Shown here piece by piece: positions 50,350 through 62,300 of a stretch of DNA of 64,000 nt. Numbering within the stretch: the stretch's first letter is position 1; the number at the start of each line of letters is the position of its first letter. The position numbers were made by a program, and so were the translations under genes. Source of the DNA: Streptomyces cinnamoneus. Lineage in GTDB: Bacteria; Actinomycetota; Actinomycetes; Streptomycetales; Streptomycetaceae. A model generated the notes under the pieces. That model saw nothing but the letters and a program-made list of their open reading frames with translations. It ran no database searches and was not told where the DNA came from. The stretch covers positions 6,399,511 to 6,463,510 of the forward strand of contig NZ_PKFQ01000001.1 of NCBI RefSeq assembly GCF_002939475.1, given 5' to 3'.

Positions 50350-53300
50350 ATGGCCAGTCCCATGTCGTTCGCCCAACGCCGGCTGTGGTTCCAGGGGCGG
50401 ATCGAGGGACCCAGCGCCACGTACAACATCCCGATGATCGTGCGGCTCACGGGGGAGGGACTGGACAGCGCGGCACTGGGCGCCGCCCTCCGGGACGTCA
50501 TCGGCCGGCACGAGGTGCTGCGCACCGTGTTCCCCGAGGCCGACGGCGAACCGCAGCAGCGCGTCGTCGAGCTCGACGACCTGCCGTGGGAGCTGGCGGT
50601 GGTCCGCGTGGCCGCCGAAGAGGGCGGCCCGGCGCGGGCGGGGCAGCGCCTCGCCGCCTGGGACGACCTGCCCTGGCACCAGCAGGTACTGGACCTGCCG
50701 ATGGTCGAACCGGCGGACGAACTGCCGGGCGCCGAAGTGCCCGCCGAGGACCTCGCCGGCGCCGTCGCCCGCGCGGCGTCGTACGTGTTCGACCTGACCA
50801 CGGAGATCCCCATCCGTGCCTGGCTCTTCGAGGCCGCACCGAAGGAGCACGTGCTCGTCGTGGTGATGCACCACATCGCGGGCGACGGCTGGTCGAGCGG
50901 ACCCTTCGCCAGGGACCTGGCCAGGGCGTACGCGGCGCGGTGTGCCGGTGACGAGCCACGGTGGCCCTCGCCCTTGCCGGTGCAGTACGCGGACTACGCG
51001 CTGTGGCAGCGCGAGCTGCTCGGCGACGAGACCGACCCCACCAGTGTGCTCGCACGCCAGATCGCCCACTGGCGCGAAGAACTGGCGGGCGCCCCGGAAG
51101 GGCTCGAACTGCCCGTCGACCGGCCGCGCCCCGTCCAGGCCTCGTACCGCGGGCACATGGTCGGGTTCAGCGTCCCGGCCGACGTACACCGCGCCTTGAG
51201 CAGCCTGGCCCGGGAACGGCGGGCCACGCTCTTCATGGTGCTCCAGGCCGGCTTGACGGTGATGCTGTCCAAGGCGGGAGCGGGCGACGACATCCCGATC
51301 GGAGCGGCGGTCGCCGGGCGCACCGACGAGGCCCTGGGCGACCTGGTCGGCTGCTTCGTCAACACCCTGGTCATGCGCAACGACCTGACCGGCGACCCCA
51401 CGTTCACGGAACTGCTGGACCGGGTGCGCGGCACGACCGTACGCGCCCTGGCACACCAGGACGTGCCGTTCGAGAAGCTGGTCGAGGCCCTGGCCCCGTC
51501 CCGGCTGCCGGCCCGCCACCCGCTGTTCCAAGTCGCCTTGTCCCTGCTGGACGTCGGCCCGGCCGTCGAACTGCCCGGCCTGCGCTCCGACGCCCTGTCG
51601 ATCGGCCGGCCCGGGGCCAAGTTCGACCTCGAAGTCATGATCGGCGAGGTCTTCGACGCTGAGGGTGCTCCGGCGGGTTTGCGGGGTGGGTTGACGGTGT
51701 CGGCGGATCTGTTCGACATGGGGGCTGCGGAGCGGTTCGCCAGCTGGTTCGTGCGGGTCTTGACGGCGGTGTCGGCGGATCCGGGGGTCCGGGTCAGCGA
51801 AGTCGAGGTGTTGTCTTCGGCGGAGCGTGGGGTGTTGTTGGGTGGTTGGGGTGGTGGGGGTGTGGTGTCGGTGCCGGATGTTTCGGTGCCGGAGTTGTTT
51901 GGTGTGTGGGTGGGTCGGGCGCCGGGTGCGGTGGCGGTGGTGTGTGGTGATGTGTCGCTGATGTATGGGGAGTTGGGGGATCGGGTTTCTCGGTTGGCTC
52001 GGTGTTTGGTGGCGGCTGGGGTGGGGTCTGAGTCGCGGGTTGCTGTGTTGATGGAGCGGTCTGTTGATGTGGTGGTGGTGCTGTTGGCGGTGTTGAGGGC
52101 TGGTGGTGTGTATGTGCCGTTGGATGTGGCGTGGCCGGTGGGGCGTATGGAGGAGGTGGTGGGGGATGCCGGGGCGTGTGTGTTGGTGGTGGATGCGGGT
52201 TTGGTGGGTCATGGGTTGGTGGGGTGGGCTCGTGCTGGTGGGGTGGGGGTGGTGTCGGCTGATGCTGAGATGGACGTCGAGTGCGATGCCGGGGTGCTGC
52301 TGCCTGTGGTGCGGGCTGGTCAGGCTGCGTATGTGATGTATACGTCGGGGTCGACGGGGCGGCCTAAGGGTGTGGTGGCTACGCATGGTGATGTGGTGCG
52401 GTTGGCGTTGGACCGGTGCTGGGGGGCGTCGGGTTCGATGCGGGTGTTGTTTCATGCGCCGCATGCGTTTGATGCGTCGTCGTATGAGTTGTGGGTGCCG
52501 TTGTTGTCGGGTGGGACGGTGGTGGTGGCACCGCCGGTGGCTGTTGATGCGGGTGTGTTGCGTAGGTGGGTTGCTGATTTCGCGTTGACGCATGTGCATG
52601 TGACGGCTGGTTTGTTGCGTGTGTTGGCGGAGCGTGATCCTGGGTGTTTTGTGGGTGTGCGGGAGGTGTTGACGGGCGGGGATGTGGTGCCGGCGGGTGC
52701 GGTGCGTCGGGTGTTGGAGTGTTGTGCGGGTGTGGTGGTGCGGCATTTGTATGGGCCGACTGAGGTGACGTTGTGTGCGACGCAGTGGGTGGTGTCGGAT
52801 GCGGCGGTGGTTGGTGATGTGGTGCCGATGGGGCGGGGGTTGGATAACACGCGGGTGTTGGTGCTGGATGGTTCGTTGTGTCTTGTGCCGCCGGGTGTGG
52901 TGGGTGAGTTGTATGTGGTGGGTGCGGGGGTGGCGCGGGGGTATGTGGGTCGTCCGGGTTTGACGGCGGAGCGGTTTGTCGCGTGTCCGTTTGTGTCGGG
53001 TGAGCGGATGTATCGCACGGGGGACCGGGTGCGGTGGACTGCGGACGGGCAGTTGGTGTTTGCCGGTCGGGTTGATGACCAGGTCAAGATCCGTGGCTTC
53101 CGCGTCGAACCCGGCGAGATCGAAGCGGTGCTGGGAGCCCATCCGCAGGTCGGCCAAGCGACGGTGGTGGTCCGCGAGGACGCACCCGGCGACAAGCGCC
53201 TGGCCGCCTACGTGGTGCCCGTCGACGGGGTCGGTGACGGCGAGTTGACGGACGCGGTGCGCACGTACGTCGCGGACCGGCTCCCGGCGTACATGGTGCC

Positions 53301-56300
53301 GGCCACCTTCACGGAGCTTGCGACGCTCCCGCTGACCGTCAACGGCAAGGTGGACCGTTCGGCGCTGCCCGCACCCGACTTCGTAGCGACCGCCGCGGGC
53401 ACCACGGGCCGCGCCCCCGCCAACGCTCAGGAAGAGCTGCTGTGCGAGGCGTTCGCCGAAGTGCTCGGCCTGCCGACAGTCGGTGTCGACGACAACTTCT
53501 TCACGCTGGGCGGGCATTCCTTGCTGGCCGTCTCGCTGGTGGAGTGGCTGCGGGCCCGAGGCGTGTCGGTCTCGGTGCAGGCCCTCTTCCAGACGTCTAC
53601 ACCGGCCGGGCTGGCGGCGGTGGCGGGCCACGAATGGAAGGCGGTGCCGCCGAACCGCATCCCTGAGGGTGCGGGTGAGATCACGCCGGAGATGCTGCCG
53701 CTGGTGGACCTGACCGAGGCGGAGATCGCGCGGGTCGTGGCCACGGTGCCCGGTGGTGCCGCCAACGTGGCCGACGTCTACCCGCTCGCCCCGCTCCAGG
53801 AAGGCATCTTCTTCCATCACCTCATGGCCGACCAGGACAGCGGCGACGTGTACGTCCTGCCGTTCGCCCTGGCCTTTGACACGCGTGAGCGGCTGGACGG
53901 TTTCCTCACGGCACTCCAGTGGGTCGTGGACCGCCACGACATCTACCGCACGGCGATCGTGTGGGAAGGCCTGCGCGAGCCCGTCCAGGTCGTGGCCCGG
54001 CACGTGGACCTGCCGGTGACGGAGATCGTCCTCGACGAGGAGGGCCCCGAGCCGGTCGACCAGTTGCTGCAAGCTGCCGGTTCGTGGATGGATCTGCGTT
54101 GCGCACCCCTGCTGCGGATGACGGTCGCGGCGGAGGCGGGCGCCGACGGCCGGTGGCTGGCCCTGCTCCGTCTGCACCACATCATGCAGGACCACACCGC
54201 ACTCGATGTCCTCCTCGGGGAGCTGCGCGCGTTCCTCACGGGGGACGAGGAGGCGCTGCCGGAGCCGTTGCCGTTCCGTGAGTTCGTGACGCAGGCCCGG
54301 CTGGGGGTTTCGCGGGAGGAGCACGAGCGGTACTTCGCCGCACTGCTGGGGGACGTGACCGAGACGACCGCCCCGTACGGCCTGCTGGACGTACACGGTG
54401 ACGGGAGCGCGTCCGTGCGGGCACGGATGCGGGTCGAGGACGCTCTTGCACAGCGCGTGCGCGAAGCGGCCCGCTCCTGGGGTGTCAGCCCGGCGACGGT
54501 GTTCCATCTGGCGTGGGCGCGGGTGCTGGCGACGGTTTCGGGCCGTGACGACGTGGTGTTCGGCACGGTGCTGTTCGGCCGGATGAACGCGGGCGCGGGC
54601 GCCGACCGGATCCCCGGCCTCTTCATGAACACGCTGCCCGTCCGCGTGCACGTCGACGGGACAGGGGTCGGCGACGCGTTGAGGAGCATGCGCAGCCTGC
54701 TTGCGGAGCTGGTGGCGCACGAGCACGTCCCGCTGACCTTGGTCCAGGCGGCAAGCGGTGTGTCCGGCGGCAGCCCGCTGTTCACCTCGATCTTCAACTA
54801 CCGGTACAGCCCCCAGGCCGGACCCGAGCCGGACGACATGGACGACATGCTCGAAGGCGTCCAGACCCTCTACTCCCGTGAGCACACGAACTTCCCTGTG
54901 GACGTCGCCGTGGACGTCGACACGACGGGGTTCACGATCACCGTTGACGCGGTGCCGCCGGCCGACCCCACCCACGTCGGCGAGTTGTTGCACACCTGCC
55001 TGGAGAGCCTGATCACCTCTTTGGAGCGGGACCCTGGGGCGCGTTTCGACGCGGTGGGGGTTCTGGGTGGGGTGGAGCGTCGGCGGGTGCTGGTGGAGTG
55101 GAACGGGTCGGCGGTGGTGGGTCCGGCGGTGACGGTCCCGGATTTGTTCGCTGGGCAGGTGGCGCGGACGCCGGGTGCGGTTGCGGTGGTGTGTGGTGGT
55201 CGTGAGGTGTCGTATGGGGAGTTGGACGAGCGGGCGAATCGTTTGGCCCGGTTGTTGATCGGTCGTGGGGTGGGGCCGGAGTCGGTTGTTGGTGTGGTGT
55301 TGGGTCGTTCGCCTGAGTTGCTGGTGGCGATTTTGGCGGTGCTCAAGGCTGGTGGGGCGTATCTGAGTGTGGATGCCGGGTTGCCGGTGGAGCGGATCGG
55401 GTTCGTGCTGGGGGACGCGGCGCCGGTGGTGGTGCTCACCGACCAGACGTCGGCTGGGGTCGTTCGTGCGGGTGGGGCCGTGCCGGTGGTGGTGATGGAC
55501 GACCCCCGGGTGAGTGGCGAGTTGCTGGGGTTGTCGGGGGCGCCGGTTGGGCATGAGGACCGGCTTGGTGTGCTGTTGGCTGGTCATCCAGCGTATGTGC
55601 TGTATACGTCGGGGTCGACGGGGCGGCCTAAGGGTGTGGTGGTTTCGCATGGGGCTTTTGCGAATTTGTCGTTGAGTCATGCGAAGTTCGGGGTGGGTCC
55701 GGGGTGTCGGGTGGCGCAGTTCGCGTCGGTGGGTTTCGACATGTTCTGCGAGGAGTTGCTGCTGGGGTTGTTGTCGGGTGCGGCGTTGGTGGTGGTGCCT
55801 TCTGATCGGCGGGTGGGGGCGGAGCTTGCTGGTTTCTTGCGGGATGAGGGGGTGACGCATGCGACGTTGCCGACGGCGGTAGTGGCGTCGATTCCCCCGG
55901 GCGAGGTGCTGCCGGAAGGGTTTGTGCTGGACATCGGGGGTGAGGCGTGTCCGCCGGAGTTGGTGGAGCGGTGCACGGCTGATGGCCGGGTGATGTTCAA
56001 CAGCTACGGACCCACGGAAACCACCGTCAACGCCACCTCGTGGCCGTGTCACATGGGCGCGGTCGAGCCCGGCGTAGTGCCCATCGGTCGGCCGATCGCC
56101 AACAACCGGGTGTATGTGCTGGACGGCTCGCTGCATCCCGTGCCGCCGGGTGTGGTGGGTGAGTTGTATGTGACGGGCTCGGGTCTGGCGCGGGGCTATC
56201 TGGGCCGTCCGGGGCTGACGGGTGAGCGGTTCGTGGCGTGTCCGTTTGAGCCGGGTGAGCGGATGTATCGCACGGGGGACCGGGTGCGGTGGACGGTGGA

Positions 56301-59300
56301 CGGGCAGCTGGTGTTCGCCGGCCGTACGGACGACCAGGTGAAGATCCGCGGGTTCCGCATCGAACCGGGCGAAGTGGAGACCGTGCTCGGCTTCCATCCG
56401 CATGTCGGTCAGCTGGCGGTCGTGGTGCGCGAGGACGTTCCGGGTGACGCCCGGCTGGTCGGGTATGTGGTGCCGTCGGGTGCGGGGATCAACGATCTGG
56501 GCGAGTCGGTGCGTGATTTCGCGGCGGAGCGGTTGCCGTCGTACATGGTGCCGGCTGCCTTCGTGGTACTGGACGCGCTTCCCCTGACCGTCAACGGCAA
56601 GCTCGACCGCAAGGCGTTGCCGGCTCCGGATTTCGCGGCGGCTGTGGGTGGGGGCAGGGCGCCGGCGGATGCCCGGGAGGAGTTGCTGTGCCAGGGGTTC
56701 GCCGAGGTGCTCGGTCTGCCGGTCGTGGGTGTCGATGACGACTTCTTCTCTCTCGGTGGGCATTCGCTGCTGGCCGTCTCGCTGGTGGAGTGGCTGCGGG
56801 CCCGAGGCGTGTCGGTGTCGGTGCGTGCGCTGTTCGCGACGCCGACGCCGGCCGGACTGGCCGCGGTGGCCGGGCCCGGGCAGGTCGTGGTGCCGCCGAA
56901 CCGCATCCCCATCGGGACGAGCGAGATCAAGCCGGAGATGCTGCCGCTGGTGGAGCTGACCGAGGCGGAGCTCGCACGGGTCGTGGCCGCGGTGCCCGGT
57001 GGCGCGGCCAACGTGGCCGACGTCTACCCCCTGGCCCCGCTCCAGGAAGGCATCTTCTTCCACCACCTCATGGGCAACGGCGACGGCAGCGACGTCTACG
57101 CGTCGCCGACAGTGGTGCAGTTCGACTCGCGTGAGCGCCTCGATGCCTTTCTGGCCGCCTTCCAGCGCGTGGTGGAGCGGCACGACATCTACCGCACGGC
57201 GATCGTGTGGGAAGGCCTGCGCGAGCCCGTCCAGGTCGTCGCCCGGCACGTGGATCTCCCTGTGGAGGAAGTGGTCCTGGACCCCGAGGCCGACGCGGTC
57301 ACACAGCTGTTGTCGGCGGGCGGCTCGCGCATGGAACTCGGCCGTGCGCCGCTGATGACCGTATGCGTCGCGGCCGAGGCCGGCACGTCGGGCCGCTGGC
57401 TGGCGCTGCTTCGTGTCCATCACCTGGTGCAGGACCACACCGCACTGGACGTGCTGCTCGGGGAACTCCGTGCGTTCCTCTCCGGCACGGACGACGAGCT
57501 TCCGGTGCCGCTGCCGTTCCGGGAGTTCGTGGCACAGGCACGCTCCGGCGGCGCGCGCGAGGAGCACGCACGCTACTTCGCCGAGCTGCTGGGCGATGTG
57601 GAGGAGACGACCGCTCCCTTCGGACTGCTGGACGTGCACGGCGACGGGACTGGGATCGCCCAGGGGCGGCTGCCGGTGGAGGATGCGCTTGCCGGGCGGT
57701 TGCGGGAGGTGGCGCGGTCGTTGGGGGTGAGTCCGGCGACGGTGTTCCATATGGCGTGGGCGCGGGTGCTGGCGACGGTTTCGGGCCGTGACGACGTGGT
57801 GTTCGGGACGGTGTTGTTCGGGCGGATGAACGCGGGGGCGGGTGCCGACCGCGTCCCCGGTCTGTTCATCAACACCCTGCCCGTACGGGTCCGCGTGAAG
57901 GGGCAGAGTGTCGGGGAGGCCCTGGCGGGGATGCGGGGGCAGCTCGCCGATCTGATGGTGCACGAGCACGCCCCGCTGACCGTGGCCCAGAGCGCCAGCG
58001 GCCTGCCCGGCGGCACCCCGCTGTTCACCTCGCTCTTCAACTACCGGCACACCCGGCCCACGCCCGGTGCCGGCGACCAGGTCGACGGCATCAGGACCGT
58101 GTTCTCCCAGGACCGGACGAACTACCCCCTGACCGTCGCCGTCGACGACGAGGGGTCCGGCTTCGTCCTCGTCGTCGACGCATCGACCCCGGTCGACCCC
58201 GGTCTGGTGTGCGCTCTGACGCACACCGCTGTCGCCAACCTCGTGACCGCGCTGGAAGAGGCCCCGGACACGTGCTTCGCGACGGTGGGAGTGCTGGACC
58301 CTGCCGAGCGTCGCAGGCTCGTCGAGGGAGGCGACGCGCCCGCGGCGCCGGGGCCGGAAGCGACGGTCTCGGCGGTGGCGACGGCCCCGGCGGTCACGAT
58401 CCCCGAGCTCTTCGCCGCCCAGGCGGCCCGGACTCCGGACGCGATCGCGGTGACGCACGGGTCGGCCGAGGTGTCGTACGCGCAGCTGGACGCACAGGCG
58501 AATCGTTTGGCCCGGCTGCTGATCAGCCGTGGCGTGGGTCCGGAGTCGTTCGTCGCGGTGGTGATGGACCGCTCGGCCGAGCTGATGGTCGCGCTGCTGG
58601 CCGTCCTCAAGGCCGGTGGCGCCTACGTGCCCCTGGACCCGGCGTACCCGGCCGAGCGGATCGCCTTCACGATCGGCGACGCGTCCCCGGCTCTGGTGCT
58701 GGCGCAGGCGGCGACTGCTGCGTCAGTCGCGTCGGCGGCGGACGCGGGTGCGGTGCCGGTGGTCGTCGTCGATGCCCCGGAGACGCTCGGGGAGCTGGCG
58801 GAGTGCGACGACACCGAGCCGGCCGACGTCGAACGGCGCGGAGCGCTGCTACCCCACCACCCGATGTACGTCATCTACACCTCCGGCTCCACCGGTCGCC
58901 CCAAGGGGGTGGTGATACCGCACGCGAACGTGGTGTCGCTCTTCCGCGCGACGGCTGACTGGTTCGAGTACCGGGCCGAGGACGTGTGGACCTGGTTCCA
59001 CTCCGTCGCGTTCGACTTCTCGGTGTGGGAGCTGTGGGGGGCGCTGCTGCACGGCGGGCGCTTGGTGGTGGTGCCCTTCGAGACGTCCAGGTCCCCGGTG
59101 GACTTCCTCGACCTGCTGGCGCGTGAGCGCGTCACGGTCCTCAACCAGACCCCCAGCGCCTTCTACCAGCTCACACAGGCGGAGGCCGCCACTCCCGGCG
59201 CGGGCCGCGACGAACTGGCACTCCGCCGCATCGTCTTCGGCGGCGAGGCACTCGACCCGGCACGCCTGGCGGGGTGGTACGACCGGCCCCCGGGTGACAC

Positions 59301-62300
59301 CCCGCTGCTGGTCAACATGTACGGCATCACCGAGACCACGGTCCACGTCACCCATGTGCCTCTCGGTTCGGACGCTCCCGCCCGGAGCACGACCGGGAGC
59401 ATGATCGGGCGCGCACTCGCGGGCCTGCGCGTCTACGTGCTCGACCAGGCGCTGGAACCGGTGCCGCCGGGCGTCGCCGGGGAGATGTACGTCTCGGGGA
59501 CGCAGCTGGCGCGGGGCTATGCGGGTCGGCCGGGTCTGACGGGTGAGCGCTTCGTGGCGTGCCCGTTCGAGCCCGGTGAGCGGATGTACCGGACCGGCGA
59601 CCGGGCGTGGTGGACTGCGGACGGCCAGCTGGTGTTCGCCGGCCGCGCGGACGACCAGGTACAGATCCGCGGGTTCCGCATCGAGCCCGCCGAGGTGCGG
59701 GCCGTGCTGGCGGAGCACGAAGGTGTCGAGCACGCAGCCGTGGTGGTGCGCGAGGACGTTCCGGGTGACGCCCGGCTGGTCGGGTATGTGGTGCCGGCGG
59801 GTGCGGGGGCCCGTGGTCTGGGCGAGTCGGTGCGGGGGTTCGCGGCGGAGCGGTTGCCCTCGTACATGGTGCCGTCGGCGGTGGTGGTGCTGGATGCCTT
59901 GCCGTTGACGGTGAACGGCAAGCTGGATCGCAAGGCGTTGCCGGCTCCGGATTTCGCGGCGGCTGTGGGTGGGGGCAGGGCCCCGGCGGATGCCCGGGAG
60001 GAGTTGCTGTGCCAGGGGTTCGCCGAGGTGCTCGGTCTGCCGGTCGTGGGTGTCGACGACGACTTCTTCTCTCTCGGTGGGCATTCGCTGCTGGCCGTCT
60101 CGCTGGTGGGCTGGCTGCGGGCCCGAGGCGTGTCGGTTTCGATGCGTGCGCTGTTCGCGACGCCGACGCCGGCCGGGTTGGCGGCGGTGGCCGGGCCCGG
60201 GCAGGTCGTGGTGCCGCCGAACCGCATCCCTGAGGGTGCGGGTGAGGTCACGCCGGAGATGTTGCCGCTGGTGGACCTGACCGAGGCGGAGATCGCGGCC
60301 GTGACCGCGTCCGTACCGGGCGGTGCCACGAACGTGGCGGACGTGTACCCGCTGGCTCCCCTACAGGAAGGGATGTTCTTCCACCACCTGATGGCCGAGC
60401 GGGGCGGAGGTGACGTGTACGTGCTCCCCCTGGCCCTGGCCTTCGACACCCGCGAGCACCTCGACGCCTTCACGTTCGGCCTTCAGCGGGTGGTGGACCG
60501 CCACGACATCTACCGCACCGCGATCGTGTGGGAAGGACTGCGTGAGCCCGTCCAGGTCGTGGCCCGGCACGTGGACCTGCCGGTGACGGAGATCGTCCTC
60601 GACGAGGAGGGCCCCGAGCCGGTCGACCAGTTGCTGCACGCTGCTGGCTCGTGGATGGATCTGCGTTGCGCACCGCTGCTGCGGATGACGGTCGCGGCCG
60701 AGCCGGGCGCCGACGGCCGGTGGCTGGCGCTGCTGCGCATCCACCACATGGTGCAGGACCACACCACGCTCGAAGTCCTGCTCGGGGAGCTGCGCGCGTT
60801 CCTCACGGGGAACGAGGAGGCGCTGCCGGAGCCGTTGCCGTTCCGTGAGTTCGTGGCGCAGGCCCGGCTGGGGGTTTCGCGGGAGGAGCACGAGCGGTAC
60901 TTCGCCGCACTGCTGGGGGACGTGACCGAGACGACCGCCCCGTACGGCCTGCTGGACGTGCACGGCGACGGTACGGCGGACGTGCAGGCCCACCTGCCGG
61001 TGGAGGACGCGCTTGCCGGGCGGTTGCGGGAGGTGGCGCGGTCGCTGGGGGTGAGCCCGGCGACGGTGTTCCACCTGGCGTGGGCGCGGGTGCTGGCGAC
61101 GGTTTCGGGCCGTGACGACGTGGTGTTCGGCACGGTGCTGTTCGGGCGGATGAACGGGGGTGCGGGCGCCGACCGTGTCCCCGGCCTGTTCATCAACACC
61201 CTGCCGGTACGCGTTCGGGTCGGGGAGCAGGGCGTCGGTGAGGCCCTCGCCGGGATGCGGGGACAGCTAGCCGACCTGATGGTGCACGAGCACGCCCCGT
61301 TGTCCCTGGCCCAGGCGGCCAGCGGCGTCACTGGCGGAAGGCCGCTGTTCACCTCGCTGATCAACTACCGCTACGACCGGGCCACGTCGGCTGCCGATTC
61401 AGGGCTCGAAGGAGTCAGAGCGCTCTTCTCCAGGGAACACACGAACTACCCCCTCGATGTCGCCGTCGACGACGACGGCACCGGATTCGTGATCACGGTG
61501 GACGCGGTGCCTTCGGTCGACTCGGCACACGTGTGCGCGATGCTGCATGCCGCACTGGGCAACCTCATCACCTCTTTGGAGCGGGACCCTGGGGCGCGTT
61601 TCGACGCGGTGGGGGTTCTGGGTGGGGTGGAGCGTCGGCGGGTGTTGGTGGAGTGGAACGAGTCGGCGGTGGCGGGTCCGGCGGTGACGGTCCCGGATTT
61701 GTTCGCTGGGCAGGTGGCGCGGACGCCGGGTGCGGTTGCGGTGGTGTGTGGTGGTCGTGAGGTGTCGTATGGGGAGTTGGACGAGCGGGCGAATCGTTTG
61801 GCCCGGTTGTTGATCGGTCGTGGGGTGGGGCCGGAGTCGGTTGTCGGTGTGGTGTTGGGTCGTTCGCCTGAGTTGTTGGTGGCGATTTTGGCGGTGCTCA
61901 AGGCTGGTGGGGCGTATCTGAGTGTGGATGCCGGGTTGCCGGTGGAGCGGGTCGGGTTCGTGCTGGGGGACGCGGCGCCGGTGGTGGTGCTCACCGACCA
62001 GACGTCGGCTGGGGTCGTTCGTGCGGGTGGGGCCGTGCCGGTGGTGGTGATGGACGACCCCCGGGTGAGTGGCGAGTTGCTGGGGTTGTCGGGGGCGCCG
62101 GTTGGGCATGAGGACCGGCTTGGTGTGCTGTTGGCTGGTCATCCGGCGTATGTGCTGTACACCTCGGGGTCGACGGGGCGGCCTAAGGGTGTGGTGGTTT
62201 CGCATGGGGCTTTTGCGAATTTGTCGTTGAGCCATGAGAAGTTCGGGGTGGGTCCGGGGTGTCGGGTGGCGCAGTTCGCGTCGGTGGGTTTCGACATGTT

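Noticed and set aside
50170..58458. A 2,762-codon open frame on the minus strand opposite NRPS 2
   Set aside because: It is an antisense shadow of high-GC coding DNA: Arg/His/Pro-rich, no domains, while the plus strand gives a continuous NRPS.
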